A program made the position numbers and the translations under genes. Source: Penium margaritaceum (lineage: Eukaryota; Streptophyta; Zygnematophyceae; Desmidiales; Peniaceae). From it: a stretch of 64,000 nt of DNA. Location: assembly GCA_023375785.1 (NCBI GenBank), contig SZWC01003604.1:112721-176720 (forward strand), written 5' to 3'. The stretch's first letter is position 1. The number at the start of each line of letters is the position of its first letter. The notes under the pieces are model-generated. The model was given only the letters and a program-made list of their open reading frames with translations, was not told the DNA's origin and did no database searches. Of this stretch, positions 1-10,940 are shown one piece after another.

Positions 1-470
1 ACAGGGGAAGTTTCTTAGACATTTCTCCATGCATGAGGAGAGTGCGCCACTTGGCGGTCAGTGGATGCGCCATTTGGCGGACTGGTGAGGTGGTGTGGAG
101 TGACCACCCAAAAAGTGCCACTACCCACACACCTTAGAAGCCAGGCCTAGGACTATATGTATCAGGCTCATTCCTCATTCTAATTACACAATCTGGCCTT
201 AGATGCTCCTCACAGAGTTGTCCAACTAAGGAACAGTATAAAGAAGACACTGGTTGGTCTAAGCCCCAGGAGTTAGTCTTTGACTAGCACCTTGCGCGAA
301 AGTGACCAAGTGTTAAGTGGACATAGTTGCTAGCAAGTGATTGTCTAGGAACTGCTCAGTGTGGAACCGTGATCCTGAGGGTGATATCTTCTCCTAGCTG
401 AAATGCTAGGAGCGGACGGCAGGTGCTATTGTGTCGGCCCTGTTTTCTAGTCCGTTCGCCTCAGGCCGGT
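1..470. other. Unassigned sequence at window edge
   Basis: No coding stretch is recognisable. Two close copies of a short word, TGCGCCAyTTGGCGG, lie near 40-54 and 66-80, and each is internally palindromic. The rest resembles an LTR leader in texture (a TATA-like stretch near 154, then mixed sequence) but matches no other LTR in this window that I can see. Homology to the copia family CopA starts only around 470. It may be the end of an element that begins outside the window. Confidence 0.4.
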
Positions 471-1366
471 TGACAAGCATTACGCGGAACCGGAGGGCGC
501 GCACGCTTGAACTGGGGCAGGCCAAATACGTGGCCGAGGTGCTGAAGCGGTACGGCATGGAGGACTGCAAACCAGTTGGCAGTCCAGTCTCCATGACTTG
601 TGAACTGAGTGCGGCAATGGCGCCGCAGACAAAAGAAGAGCGGGAGGATATGGCACAGGTGCCCTACCAATCGGCGGTGGGCAGCCTCATGTACGCCATG
701 GTGGCGACTCGACCAGACCTGGCCTACGGGGTGGGCCAAGTGAGCAGGTACGTGGCCGATCCAGGGCCACTACACTGGCAGGCGGTCAAGCGCATCCTCC
801 GCTACCTGCAAGCGACGCGGCATGCGTGCTTCAAGTTCGACGGCAAGGGGCGGGCGGACCCTTTGCGTCTGGTCTGCTACACGGACGCAGACTAGGCTGG
901 CGATGTGGACAAGCGGAAGTCCACATCCGGCTACGTGTTCTTCCTCGCTGGTGCAGCGGTCTCGTGGTGCAGCAGAAAGCAAGACTGCGTCGCCACCTCC
1001 ACAGTGGAAGCGGAGTACATCGCACTGGCCGAGGCGGTCAAGGAGGCGGTGTGGCTCCGCAGGTTGCTGGGGGAGCTGGACGTGCCGCAGCAGGAGCCTA
1101 CGGTGGTGCAAGAGGACAACACCGGCTCAATCTCGCTGACCAACAACCCGACGCAACACAGGAGGACGAAGCACATTGACATGCGTTATCATTACGCACG
1201 GGACATGGTTGAAAAGGGGCAGCTGGTACTGCAGCACTGTAGCATGCACAACATGCTTGCGGATTGCTTGACCAAAGCGCAACCCGTGGACCGGCACGCA
1301 TTGAGCGTGGCCGGACTTGGGATGACCAGCTATGATGGGTTGGAGGGCTCATCGGAAGATGAGTGA
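470..1366 (+). pseudogene. CopA-1 reverse transcriptase end and RNase H remnant
   Basis: The translated product matches the copia polyprotein C-terminus. It has the segment after the RT catalytic region (KYVAEVLKRYGMEDCKP), the conserved SRYVADPGPLHWQAVKRILRYL stretch in part, then RNase H with a [15 protein letters not shown]-type motif and the SRKQ and [11 protein letters not shown] motifs. It ends with the usual [13 protein letters not shown] tail. In life this part copies RNA to DNA and removes the RNA strand inside the virus-like particle. It is a fossil with few breaks in this stretch. Confidence 0.85.
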
Positions 1367-1409
1367 GAGCAGGCAGGATCAGCAGGCATGGCAGGTGCAA
1401 GGGGGAGAA

Positions 1410-2655
1410 TGTTGAAGATTTGCCCCACTGCATGCCCAAGTGCGGCGCCGGGAGGCGCCGACGAGCCGCCAGAGAGACGAAATTCCTCATCGACGGATTT
1501 GGCGACTCGAGGATTGCTCGAATCCTAAAATGAAGGATTGACCCTGAAAGTTCACAATTTGTTGAAGCCGGTGGAAGTTATTTCACTAGAATCAGACTAG
1601 TAACGAGGGAGGTATGGGCTTCCAAAGTTGGGGTGTGCGCGGCGGTTCTGGGAGCCGGCCGCGGTTCGACTTCCGGTGAATAATCGACCGGAACGAGTAA
1701 CAAAATGCCATCTGGGGATTTTGCTCCGGAAGGTCTGCCGAGGCGTCCGGTGGATGATCCGCCGGATTTCAGGAGTGCAGTTTGTTACTGAGGGACTTAG
1801 CCAAAATCCTGGCTCGGAGTCCGAAACTCAGTAGTACAGTTTGTTACTCGGGGACTTNGAGTTGCTGAATCCGGTGGAAGTTGTTTCACCGGAATCGGAC
1901 TAGTAACGAGGGAGATATGGGCTTCCAAAGTTGGGGTGTGCGCGGCGGTTCTGGGAGCCGGCCGCGGTTCGACTTCCGGTGAATAATCGACCGGAACGAG
2001 TAACAAAATGCCATCTGGGGATTTTGCTCCGGAAGGTCTGCCGAGGCGTCCGGTGGATGATCCGCCGGATTTCAGGAGTGCAGTTTGTTACTGAGGGACT
2101 TAGCCAAAATCCTGGCTCGGAGTCCGAAACTCAGTAGTACAGTTTGTTACTCGGGGACTTGGTCAAAATTCCGACTGGAGGTCCGCGAACAGGTTTCGAC
2201 CCACATCAATCCCCATCACCAAACTCGATGATTAAGTCATCGAAACAGACCCAAAAGGCGCAAGGGGCACCGCCACTATGTGTAGGGCCATCTGCGCCTC
2301 CACAATGGCGTTTTGATGGGTCCTTGATGTGTGAGGGCGCTTCGGCGGGCGGCGTGGTGCGCGCCGCCAACTGAGCGGCTGGTTTGGGGTGCTGCGCTTC
2401 GACTAACGTAGCGGGAGCTACGGTTATCGGAATCGCGCACTGTTTGGTGCGTTGGAGAGCTCATAGCTAGCCCTGCAAATGTTCAGATGATTTCCATGTT
2501 AAAAAACTAATGCAAAAACGCGTTCTTCCCTTCACAAAAGTGACTGTCTCGCACTTGTCTTCAACTGCCACAAACATAGCGTGAGGCGACCGGAAAGCTC
2601 ACGCTTAGACTCAGAAGCTGCACAAACATAGCCGTGAACGTAGAAGACCAGTCAG
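1410..2655 (+). repeat. CopA-1 3' LTR
   Basis: The LTR starts TGTTGAAGATTTG directly after a purine tract (about 1398-1408), as in the other CopA copies. It continues with the family's U3 region rich in CCGGTGGAT-type words. Its apparent length of about 1.25 kb exceeds the roughly 0.95-0.99 kb of the other CopA LTRs because about 300 bp are present twice around an ambiguous base at 1858. The usual CopA LTR terminus is not reached before CopB sequence begins. Confidence 0.8.
1610..2160. other. Direct duplication around single n (1858), probable assembly artefact
   Basis: The stretch from about 1610 to 1857 recurs without visible change at about 1913-2160, offset by about 303 bp, with a lone n at 1858 between the copies. 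The first about 50 bases of each side (around 1562 and 1865) are similar but not identical. A lone n next to an exact repeat is what a scaffolder leaves when overlapping contig ends are not merged. A true tandem duplication is possible but less likely. Confidence 0.65.
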
Positions 2656-2694
2656 GCCACGTTGGAACTGCCTCCTCCAGGGGGCTGGTTTCTG

Positions 2695-4153
2695 ACACAT
2701 ACTCTGCCAACCTGCACCCTAGGTTCTGGACAGACGTAGCAAGTACGACTATCTATCTCGTGAACCTCACACCTGCAGCAGCTTTGCAAAGGAGAGGCAA
2801 GAAGAAGTAGACACAACAGCTGAAGATGCCTTAAGAAGCATGGTAAAGGAGGAAGCTGGATGCCTCCCATCTCAAGGTGTTCGATTACACCGGTTTTGCC
2901 AAGGTCCAGGCCTGTGAGGGCACTGGAAAGCTCGATGGAAGAGCACGAAAGTGTATTTTCATCGACTATGATACCGCCCACAAAGCTTATTGACTGTGGG
3001 ACCAAGGAGCCAAGAAATTCATCCGCAGCAAAGACGTGCATTTCCACGAAAGGTGTTTGAGTAAGGGACCACTTTTCGAACTTGAGAACACTCCAAAAAA
3101 GGGAGAGTGGCTCACTCTCCTTGAGGAGGGAGACGAAGGACCAACACAATGGCATGGGATGGGTGCTGCAACAAGGAGAAGAGCTCATGAAGATGAATCA
3201 GAGGAATTAGACTCTGATTCCGACGTATCCGATCCTGTAGAACAAGAGGAGGATGCCTCTCCCATCATCAACGACGAACCAGAACTCCAGAATCCACATC
3301 AACAGCACCAGCCAGGAGGTTCAAGGAGCAGTTCACACCTCAAAGTTCCTCGAAAGCATTACGATGCAGATAGGGGTGAATGGACAGGCTTCAACTATTC
3401 ATTCTTGGTTCAAGAGGAGCCAACGTGTATCCTAGAAGCACTCACTCGGCCTGATAAAGCAGACTCGGACAAAGCAATTCGCAGTGAACTCAGCTCCATC
3501 GAGGAAAATAGTACATATGTGTTGGTGGAAAGACCTACCGGGGCTCACGTTGTGGGGTCCAAGTGGGTGCTGAAAGAAAAAAGGAAACATGAAGACAAGA
3601 TAGACAAGTACAAGGCACAGGTGGTAGCAAAGGGTTTCTCCCAACGGCCTAGCGCAGAGGACGATGAGACGTTTGCTCCAGTTGTGACGTTCACCTCCAT
3701 CTGGTCAATGTTTGCCATTGCTGCTGCCAAGAACAAAGAGGTCCACCAGATGGATGTCAAGACAGCCTTCCTTTATGACAAACTTGACAAGGAGGTACTG
3801 ATGGAGGTTCCGAAGGGGGTTGATGCTCCTGAGGACAAGGTGTGCACATTGGTGAAGGCGCACTATGGGCTCAAACAAGCCCAACACTTTGGTACCAGGA
3901 GATAGACACGTTCATGGCCAAGGAGTCCTTCATGCACTGCCACAATGACCCTAGCATGTGCGTGCATGAGAGCGATAAAGGGACTATGTTGGTCGCCTTA
4001 TACGTCAATGACCTGATTCTATGCTCTTCTTCAACGCAGCTATTAGACGATCTCAAAGAGCAACTGAGTAGCAGATTCGAGATGAAGGACATGGGTCCTC
4101 TTGACTTCTATCTTGGAATTTTCATCAAGTACAACAGAGCAACAGGTACCATC
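2695..4153 (+). pseudogene. CopB-1 integrase C-terminus and reverse transcriptase remnant
   Basis: Parallel to about 27850-29297 of CopB-2. Near 2870-3060 is the copia integrase C-terminal region (equivalent to HLKVFDYTGFAKVQ in CopB-2). A Ser/Asp/Glu-rich linker follows at about 3180-3340, then the start of reverse transcriptase with KWVLKEKRK-type and QMDVKTAFL motifs (about 3560-3770) and a GLKQA segment. By eye roughly 93 per cent identical to CopB-2 in sampled stretches. It is a fossil with several breaks. Confidence 0.85.
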
Positions 4154-5116
4154 TGTTGAAAACATTCCCCTCCGCATGCCCAAGTGCGGCGCTAGGAGGC
4201 GTCGACGAGCCGCCAGAAAGTGGAAACTCCGCTCCGGCAGATCTGGAGACTTGAGTATTGCTTGGATCCTAAAATGGATGATTTACCCTTAAAGTTGACG
4301 AGTCTTTGAATCCGGTGAAAGCTGTTATGCTGAAATCGGACAAACATCAAGGGAGATATGGCCTTCCAAAGTTGGGATGTGCGCAGCAGCTCTGGCAGCC
4401 GGCTGCGACTCAAAATACAGTGGAAATTCGACCGGATTGGGTAACAAAAACACCATGTGGAGGAATTGTTCCGGAAGGCCTGCCGAGGCGTCCGGTGGAT
4501 AATCTACCTGATCAGGTGGATCATCCACCGGATCCAGTAGTGCAGGTTGTTACTGAGGACTTGGCCAAAATCATGGCTCGACGTCATGGCATGGCTCGAA
4601 ACTCAGTAGTACGTTTTGTTACTTGAGGACTTCGTCAAAATTTTTACTACAAGTCCGTGGATTGCTTTTGAACTGCGTCACACGCCATCACCAAACTCAA
4701 CCCAAAAGTGGGTAGGGTGCATGGAAACAGTGAAGGGGACCCATAAATCATGTGCAATGGGATCTGTGCCTTGGGAAAGGCGCTTCGCACGTGAAGGAAG
4801 GCGCAACGGCGTGTGGCTGCGTCAGGCTTCTGTGGTTGGTGAGACCTGCACTTTGGCAAGCGTAGTTGGGCTACGCTTGACCGAATTGCGTACGGTTTGG
4901 TACGTTGGAGAGCTCATGACTAGCCCTATAAATGTTGTAATCATGTCCATGTACTAAAATCAACGCAAAATGACTATCTCTAAATTCCTACGCACAGAGC
5001 GTGAGGCGACCAGAAAGCTCACACTCAGTCTCAGATTCGCCCAAAACAGAAGACGTAAACCACCAAGAGATGATCAGAAAAATGTCGGGACCGCACCACG
5101 TGGATTCCTCCTAATG
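4154..5116 (+). repeat. CopA-2 5' LTR
   Basis: Starts TGTTGAAAAC and has the CopA U3 words (palindromic GGTGGAT/ATCCACC cluster at about 4490-4535). A TATA-like TATAAATG lies at 4927-4934. It ends just before a degraded copy of the family's half-tRNA primer site. The length of about 963 bp agrees with the 950-987 bp of the CopA-3 and CopA-4 LTRs. Confidence 0.85.
4927..4934 (+). promoter_or_regulatory. TATA-like box in CopA LTR
   Basis: TATAAATG lies in the last fifth of the LTR. The same word is present on the other strand in the reverse copies CopA-3 (31655-31662 and 37660-37667) and CopA-4 (46291-46298), at the same relative place. That conservation makes it the best candidate for the LTR core promoter. 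The transcription start was not determined. Confidence 0.5.
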
Positions 5117-5564
5117 AAGGATTAGGGGCCCATGGGTCTGATAGCCTCCAACGTTCACGTCTCCCGTAGCGCACGGGATCGTCATCTTGGATGTCGCCGT
5201 GAAGTTCTGAGAACCCATCGGAGTAGAAGCTGCGCAAATGGCGCAGAAGGAGATGCAGCCCATCCAAAAGTATGCGGGCACAACAGACTTTGGGCTATGG
5301 AGGTGGCACTTTGAGTTACATCTTGCGNCGCACCACGTGGATTCCTCCTAATGAAGGATTAGGGGCCCATGGGTCTGATAGCCTCCAACGTTCACGTCTC
5401 CCGTAGCGCACGGGATCGTCATCTTGGATGTCGCCGTGAAGTTCTGAGAACCCATCGGAGTAGAAGCTGCGCAAATGGCGCAGAAGGAGATGCAGCCCAT
5501 CCAAAAGTATGCGGGCACAACAGACTTTGGGCTATGGAGGTGGCACTTTGAGTTACATCTTGCG
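5092..5564. other. 236-bp exact duplication around single n (5328), probable assembly artefact
   Basis: Positions 5092-5327 recur exactly at 5329-5564, split by one n. The repeated part covers the end of the 5' LTR, the primer site and the start of gag, so CopA-2 appears to have these twice. The lack of any divergence, in an element whose other parts are well decayed, argues for unmerged overlapping contigs rather than an old tandem duplication. Confidence 0.75.
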
Positions 5565-6240
5565 CATAAGGGGCTGCTTGAGGTCATGATGGGAAAGGAA
5601 CTCCTCAACAAAGTGACGGCGACATAAGTGCAGAAGGAGGCCTTCGTAAAGAAGAACACGGAGGCGCTCATACTGCTGATGTCTGGGACGGCCGAGTCGC
5701 AATGGGGCAACTTCTAGGGCTACAAGCTGGCACCTGAAGCTTGGATAAAACTCTGCTCCATCCATCAATCAAAGTGGCTGACGAACAAAATATCCGCAAT
5801 GAAGCGACTCCTCACAATGAGAATCGAGGAGGGAGATGATATCATTTCCGCCATGCAGCAGATCGAGTCGCTCACCTTGCAATGTAATGACGTGGGTTGG
5901 AAGATCGACATGTAGTTGCAGGCGATGGCCCTCCTCATGGCCCTACCAGACAATTACGACCCACTCATCACCGTCCTCTAAGGATGGTCGGAGGACAAGC
6001 TTGCCTATGGCGCGGTCGTAGAGTACATCCACAACGAGGCGCAGCGCCGGAGCTGTGGGGAGTCGTCGTCTTCCTCATCGGCCCTCGTCACCAAAAGGCG
6101 TGGTGGCGGAAGCGGGGGGACAGGAAGTGGCGGATAGGGCGGCGGCAAGAAGGGCGCCAAGAAAGGTGCATGCCGCAACTGCAGCAAGGAGGGCGATTGG
6201 GCCCGTGAGTGCCCGGAGGAGGCGAAGACCGGTGGCATAA
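5470..6240 (+). pseudogene. CopA-2 gag remnant
   Basis: Starts near an ATG with the reading MAQKE, shared with CopA-3 and CopA-4 gag (MVQKETQPI and MAQKETQPI). The middle matches the plant retrotransposon gag domain: a W-rich LW..F/L start followed by the QIESL and LLMALPDSWDPL-type region around 5850-5960. A CCHC zinc knuckle lies at about 6168-6220 (CRNC....W..EC type). In life Gag builds the particle and packages RNA. It is a fossil with several breaks. Confidence 0.8.
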
Positions 6241-6299
6241 ATAGCAAGGGCAGGTCGCTCCTCAACGGCAACAAGAACCCTCAAGAAGGCCAACAGGTG

Positions 6300-9200
6300 G
6301 TACCTGGATTTCGGGGCCGAGGAGCACACCCAAGTCGAGAAGGTGGGGTTCGTCACCTATGAGAAGTCCTCGAAGTAGATTGTGGTCACGAACGACAAAG
6401 TCGAGGAGGCGGCCGGCCAAGGAGACATAGAGGTGAGAGTCGTGGTGGGCGGTAATAAGGAGCTGTGCACAATCCGTTATGTGCAGCATGTCCCCGGCCT
6501 GGCTGACATCCTGAGTGTTAGCTGCTTTATGGACAAGGGGTATGAGGTGCTCTTTTGCAGGAAAGGCGCAGTGGTGCGCATCGACGGCGACGGCAAGGTC
6601 GTGCTAGAGGCAAAGCGTGAGGGCGGTCTCTACATCGTGGAGACCAAGGTGGTTCCCGCGGCATTTGATGTAGCAGAATTGCAGGAGCGCGTCGTCAGCA
6701 TGGCCAAGGGAGGAAGCGCTGATCTGGAGCTCTGGCACCAACAGTTGGGGAATTTGGCGCCCGCAACCGTTAAGGAGATGGCAAAGCGCGACATGGTACA
6801 CGGCCTCGTCATCGACGGTGCAACAGAAGCGGTAGCAGATGCAACAGCGCACAAAAAGTGCGAGCCTTGCATTTTGGACAAGGCGCGGCGCAAGCCGTTC
6901 AATGAGAATGAGGCTCGTGCAAAGGACCTGCTGGAGGTTGTGCACAATGACATGTGCGTGCTGTTCAACATACCGTCAAACATCGGCTTGAGATACTTTG
7001 TCACCTTTATTGACAACTGCAGAAGAAAGCTCTACATGTACCTCATGAAGCCGAAAGGCGAGGTCCTGGACCGGCTGAAGGAGTACGACGCAGTGGTGGA
7101 GAGGCAGACTGGCCTGAAGGTCATTGCGCTACACAGTGACAATGGTGGAGAGTACGTGGGCTGCAGCGGGTGGATGAAACAACAGGGCATCAAGTGGGAA
7201 CCCACTTCGCCGTACTCGCCACAGTCCAACGGAGTGGCAGAGTGGGCGAACCAGATGTTGCTCAACATGGTGCGGACCATGCTTGTGGATGCGGGGTTGC
7301 CGCAAGGATTCTGGACGGAGGCTGTGCGTACAGCGAGCTACACCATCAACCTCACCCCAACAGCGGTGCTGAAGGGTAAGGGTGGCTGGAAGACACCGCA
7401 GGAGGTTTGGAGTGGACGCAAGCCAAACGTGGCACACCTGAAGGTGTTCGGGTGCAAGGCCCATGTGATGGTATACGCGATGCAACGACGCGACAGCAAG
7501 CTAGAACCACGGGCGAGGCCGTACTTGTTCCTTGGCTACGAGAGCGTGCAAAAGGGGTACCGGCTCTGGGACCCGCGCACACAAGAGATCATCCACAGCC
7601 GTGACTTTGAGTTCGACAAGCAGCAGAACTTCCACGGATGCAGCAACGATGTGAGCATCGGGAACACTCCAAAACAGGGGGAATGGTTCCAGCTCCTTGA
7701 CTACGAGGAGGAGCCGGCGGACGTAGAGGTCGATGACGTGGCGTCGGTGCGTGATGGTGCGGCAAGAGCAGCAGCCGACGTGGAGGACTCCGACAACAAT
7801 GCAGCTGGGCTGGAGATCCGGTGGAATGATCCGTCCAAGGAGGCACCGAGGGTGCCGAAGCGCGCACTCCCATCAGAGTTCGCGTCGGGCGTCAGAGAAA
7901 AATCCTCCGGACGCGCTGCTCATCCGGTTGATGGTTCACCGGAGTGGGAGGGATCCTCAAGGAGCCGTCCGGTCGATGATTCACTGGAGCGGGCTGAGTC
8001 AGAAGGATCGCACTAGAGCGACTAGACGCTGCCAAGACTGCCGTGCCGCAGCGGGAGGCAGCAAAGAGCGGGTAATCGTTTTGACGCAGGCACTAGTCAA
8101 TGGATCGGCATGACGCAATGCATGATGGTTGTATCAACGGAACCGACGACCGTACAAGAGGCACTTGCGCGGCCCGAGGGGAAGCAGTGGGACACCGCCC
8201 TCAAGTCGAAGTTGGTGTCCATTGCTGAAAATGTCAAGTGGCAGCTGGTTGGCAGGCTGAAAGACGCCAAGGTCATGGGCTCCAAGTGGGTCTACAAGAC
8301 CAAGTTCACGAAGGAAGGTGTGGTTGACAAGTACAAGGAGAGGCTCGTGGCAAAGGGGTACGCACAGCGTAAGGGCAAGAACCACGATGAGACGTTCACC
8401 GCCGTCACCAAATTCACAAGCATCCCGGTGATCATTGCGATGGCAGCCGTAAAGGAAATGGAGCTCCACCAAATGGATGTAAAGACGGTTTTCCTCAATG
8501 GCATCATCGACAAAGAAATCTACATACAGGTGCCGGAGGGGGTGGAGGTGCCGGAGGGCAAGGTGTGCAAGCTCCGGAAGTCCTTGTACGGGCTAAAACA
8601 ATCGCCCTCATGTTGGTACCAACAAATGGATAGCTTCATGGCACAACTCGGTTTCAAGCACTGTGAGGCGGATCACAGCGTGTACGTGCGGCGCAACAAG
8701 AAGCTCGATCAGATTGTCACACTCTACATGGACAATCGGATCTTGTGCTCCTCAGACCTGCCGAGCCTACAGCAACTGAAAGAGCAGCTGAGCAGCAGGT
8801 TCCGGATGTCGGACATGGAGGAGCTGGAGTTCTACTTCGGGGTGAGCATTACGCGGAACTGGAGGGCGCGCATGTTTGAGCAGGGACAGGCCATATATGT
8901 GGCCGAGGTGCTGAAGCGGTACGACATGGAGGACTGTAAACCAGTGTGTATTCCTGTCTCCATGACCTGTGATCTGAGTGCTGCAATGACACCGCAAACA
9001 AAAGAAGAGCGGGAGGATATGGCAGGGTTGCCTTACCAATCGGCGGTGGGCAGCCTCATGTACGCCATGATTGCGACTCGGCCGGACTTGGCCTACACGT
9101 CGGGCCGAGTGAGCAGGTACGTGGCCAATCTAGGGCCACTACACTGGCAGGCGGTCAAGCGCATCCTCCGCTACCTGCAAGCGACGTGGCACGCGCACCT

Positions 9201-9732
9201 GAGGTTTGACGGCAAAGGGTGAGCGCACCCTTTGCGCCTGGTCTGATACACGGATGCAAACTACGCTGGGGATGTGGACAAGTGGAAGTCCACATCCGGC
9301 TACATGTTCTTCCCCGCTGGTGTAGCGGTCTCGTGGTGCAGCAGGAAGGAGGATTGCGCCGCCACCTCCAAAGTGGAAGCAGAGTACATCGCGCTGGCCG
9401 AGGCGGTCAAGGAGGTGGTGTGGCTCTGCAGGTTTCTGGGGGAGCTGGGCGTGCCACAGCAGGAGCCAACGGTGGTGCAAGAGGACAACACCGGCTCCAT
9501 CTCGCTGACCAACAACCCGATGCAGCACAGGAGGACAAAGCACATCGACGTGTGTTACCACTACGCAGGGGACATGGTCGAGAAGGGACAGGTGGTGCTA
9601 CAGCACTGCAGCACACACAACATGCTTGCGGATTGCTTGACCAAAGCGCAACCCGCGGACCGGCACGCGATGAGCGTGGCCGGGCTTGGGATGACCAGCT
9701 ATGATGGGCTGGAGGGTGCAGCGGAAGATTAG
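6300..9732 (+). pseudogene. CopA-2 protease-integrase-RT-RNase H remnant
   Basis: The domain order is aspartic protease (about 6300-6600), then the integrase zinc-binding region (LWHQQLGN ... CEPCILDKA, about 6730-6890) and core (about 6930-7400, with HSDNGGEY and SPQSNGVAEWANQ). The integrase C-terminal region follows (KVFGCKA, about 7440), then an acidic linker (about 7650-8080). Reverse transcriptase is at about 8140-8900 (QMDVKT, SLYGLKQSPSCWYQQ) and RNase H at about 9130-9700 ([33 protein letters not shown]). The lineage within copia cannot be named safely by eye. It is a fossil with a few breaks. Confidence 0.9.
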
Positions 9733-9778
9733 TAAGAGCAACCTGGAGTAGCGGGTATGGCAGGTGCAAGGGGGAGAA

Positions 9779-9895
9779 TGTTGAGAATTTGCCCCTCCGC
9801 ATGCCCAAGTGCGGCACCGCGAGGCGCCGTCGAGCGGCGAGAAAGTGGAAACTCCGCTCCGGTGGATCTGGCAACTCGAGGATTGCTTGGATCCT
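9779..9895 (+). repeat. CopA-2 3' LTR, first ~117 bp
   Basis: Starts TGTTGAGAATTTGCCCC after the purine tract and matches the start of the 5' LTR of the same element. At about 9895 it passes directly into CopB LTR sequence, so only the beginning is present. Confidence 0.8.
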
Positions 9896-10538
9896 ATTTC
9901 CCCCTTGTTCAGTGTTGTAGGAAAAATCAGGAATTCTCTGCCCCTTGTGGAGGTATGACCCCTGGATCCGTTGTAGAGTGACTCAACTATTGTCTGTCTC
10001 ATGTGAGATACGACCTGTGAGTACACAATGTGGGTGAGTGGTTACCTTGACCATTTTGTTGACTTGGCCAAGTGAGAGGTCATGAGTTTGATCCTGGCCC
10101 CATGCACATCTTGTTTTCTATGGAAGCTTCCAAGAAAGAAACTCCGTAGCTTATTGGATGCTACATGGTTGGTCTATTAGCTTGACACTGGGATGCTTAT
10201 GTGTCAAGCCCACAATGCAAGTCTATTGGTGATATGGCTGGTTTAGGCCACTTCCAAGGAATGTGCTTTTGAGATCTAGGACTGGACAGACATTTAGAAA
10301 AGGACTTTTCTTGCATGCTGATCAATTAACCCTTGCTTGATACTCTCTTGCGTACTGACGACTTGAGCTCTTCTTGAGATGTAAAGCTAAGGCGTTAGTA
10401 CTCCTGAAGGTGAAGTGTATGCCAGATTAAGTTTGGGGTGCATGACACATGTCCAAAAAGGAAGAAGGCCTAAAAACCTTTGTGAGATTTTCGGTTTTGC
10501 GGCTTCTCTGCCAGAGTTTGTTAGCTCAGTAGCTAACA
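9896..10538 (+). repeat. CopB-1 LTR
   Basis: Matches the CopB-2 LTRs at 19200-19843 and 30151-30803 almost along their whole length and ends with the same GTAGCTAACA. Only the first dozen or so bases of the LTR are absent at the junction with CopA-2. The five bases after it (TGCTC, 10539-10543) correspond to CGCTC after CopB-2. Confidence 0.85.
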
Positions 10539-10940
10539 TGCTCTCCCAAGTTCCCTCTTGCACCTCACTGTGACCTTTTTGATGTGAAACTATTCATTGG
10601 TGTAAATTTATATCCACACCAAACTCAAAATTGTATACACCTTCACATTCACTCCCAACATGCACTTTCACCTAGCCACCTACCATCGCCTCCCACCTTT
10701 TGCTCATTCCTCTTAATCCGTTGCACAAGTGTGCATTTGTACTCACAAAACACTTGCTGATTCATACACCTCCTTATGTACCCCCCACATACTCTTCTAC
10801 CCCACACACACCCCATCCAATATTCTACAAACCCACCTTTATATCAACCTATTCAACATTGTTAACAAGTAGCTTCCTACAACCTTTGTGTTACACCATA
10901 TGCCACCATACACACTTCTTGCATTATATAGAATGACTCG
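10539..10940. repeat. AC-rich spacer, copy 1
   Basis: A pyrimidine- and AC-rich stretch with recurring words such as TACACC, TTCAC and CTCCCA and no credible coding. A near-identical copy follows the CopB-2 3' LTR at 30804-31200, and a more distant AC-rich tract lies at 18368-19199. It has no transposon coding and is probably old flanking sequence carried along in a duplication. Confidence 0.6.

Larger units (their letters stand above)
470..2655 (+). mobile_element. CopA-1: 3' end of a Ty1/copia element (fossil)
   Basis: This is the downstream part of a Ty1/copia element. It holds the end of reverse transcriptase, RNase H, a purine tract and a 3' LTR. The coding part runs parallel to the fuller CopA-2 copy in this window, for example the shared run of residues around YQSAVGSLMYAM and the RNase H word TSGYVFF. 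The element is broken and only its last third is present. It is followed by a CopB fragment, so its right edge at about 2655 is a rearrangement point rather than a clean LTR end. Confidence 0.85.
4154..9895 (+). mobile_element. CopA-2: near full-length Ty1/copia element (fossil)
   Basis: The order is 5' LTR (4154-5116), primer-site remnant (5119-5133), gag, protease, integrase, reverse transcriptase, RNase H, purine tract (about 9767-9777) and the start of the 3' LTR (9779-9895). Integrase before reverse transcriptase marks Ty1/copia. It was inserted into CopB-1 reverse transcriptase sequence, with CCATC immediately to the left. The far LTR is incomplete, so no duplicated target can be read. 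The element is broken, with about ten disabling changes, most of them in gag. Confidence 0.9.
2695..10538 (+). mobile_element. CopB-1: Ty1/copia remnant interrupted by CopA-2 (fossil)
   Basis: Two separated parts belong to the CopB family. One is pol sequence at about 2695-4153, the other an LTR at about 9896-10538. Both match the fuller CopB-2 copy (19200-30803). CopA-2 sits between them: its 5' LTR starts inside the CopB reverse transcriptase region, right after ACCATC, where CopB-2 simply continues. On the right side CopA-2 runs straight into the CopB LTR near its start. The copy is broken and incomplete. Confidence 0.75.

Noticed and set aside
5092-5564. Biological tandem duplication of gag start
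   Set aside because: The copies are exact and meet at a lone n. An assembly overlap explains this more simply.
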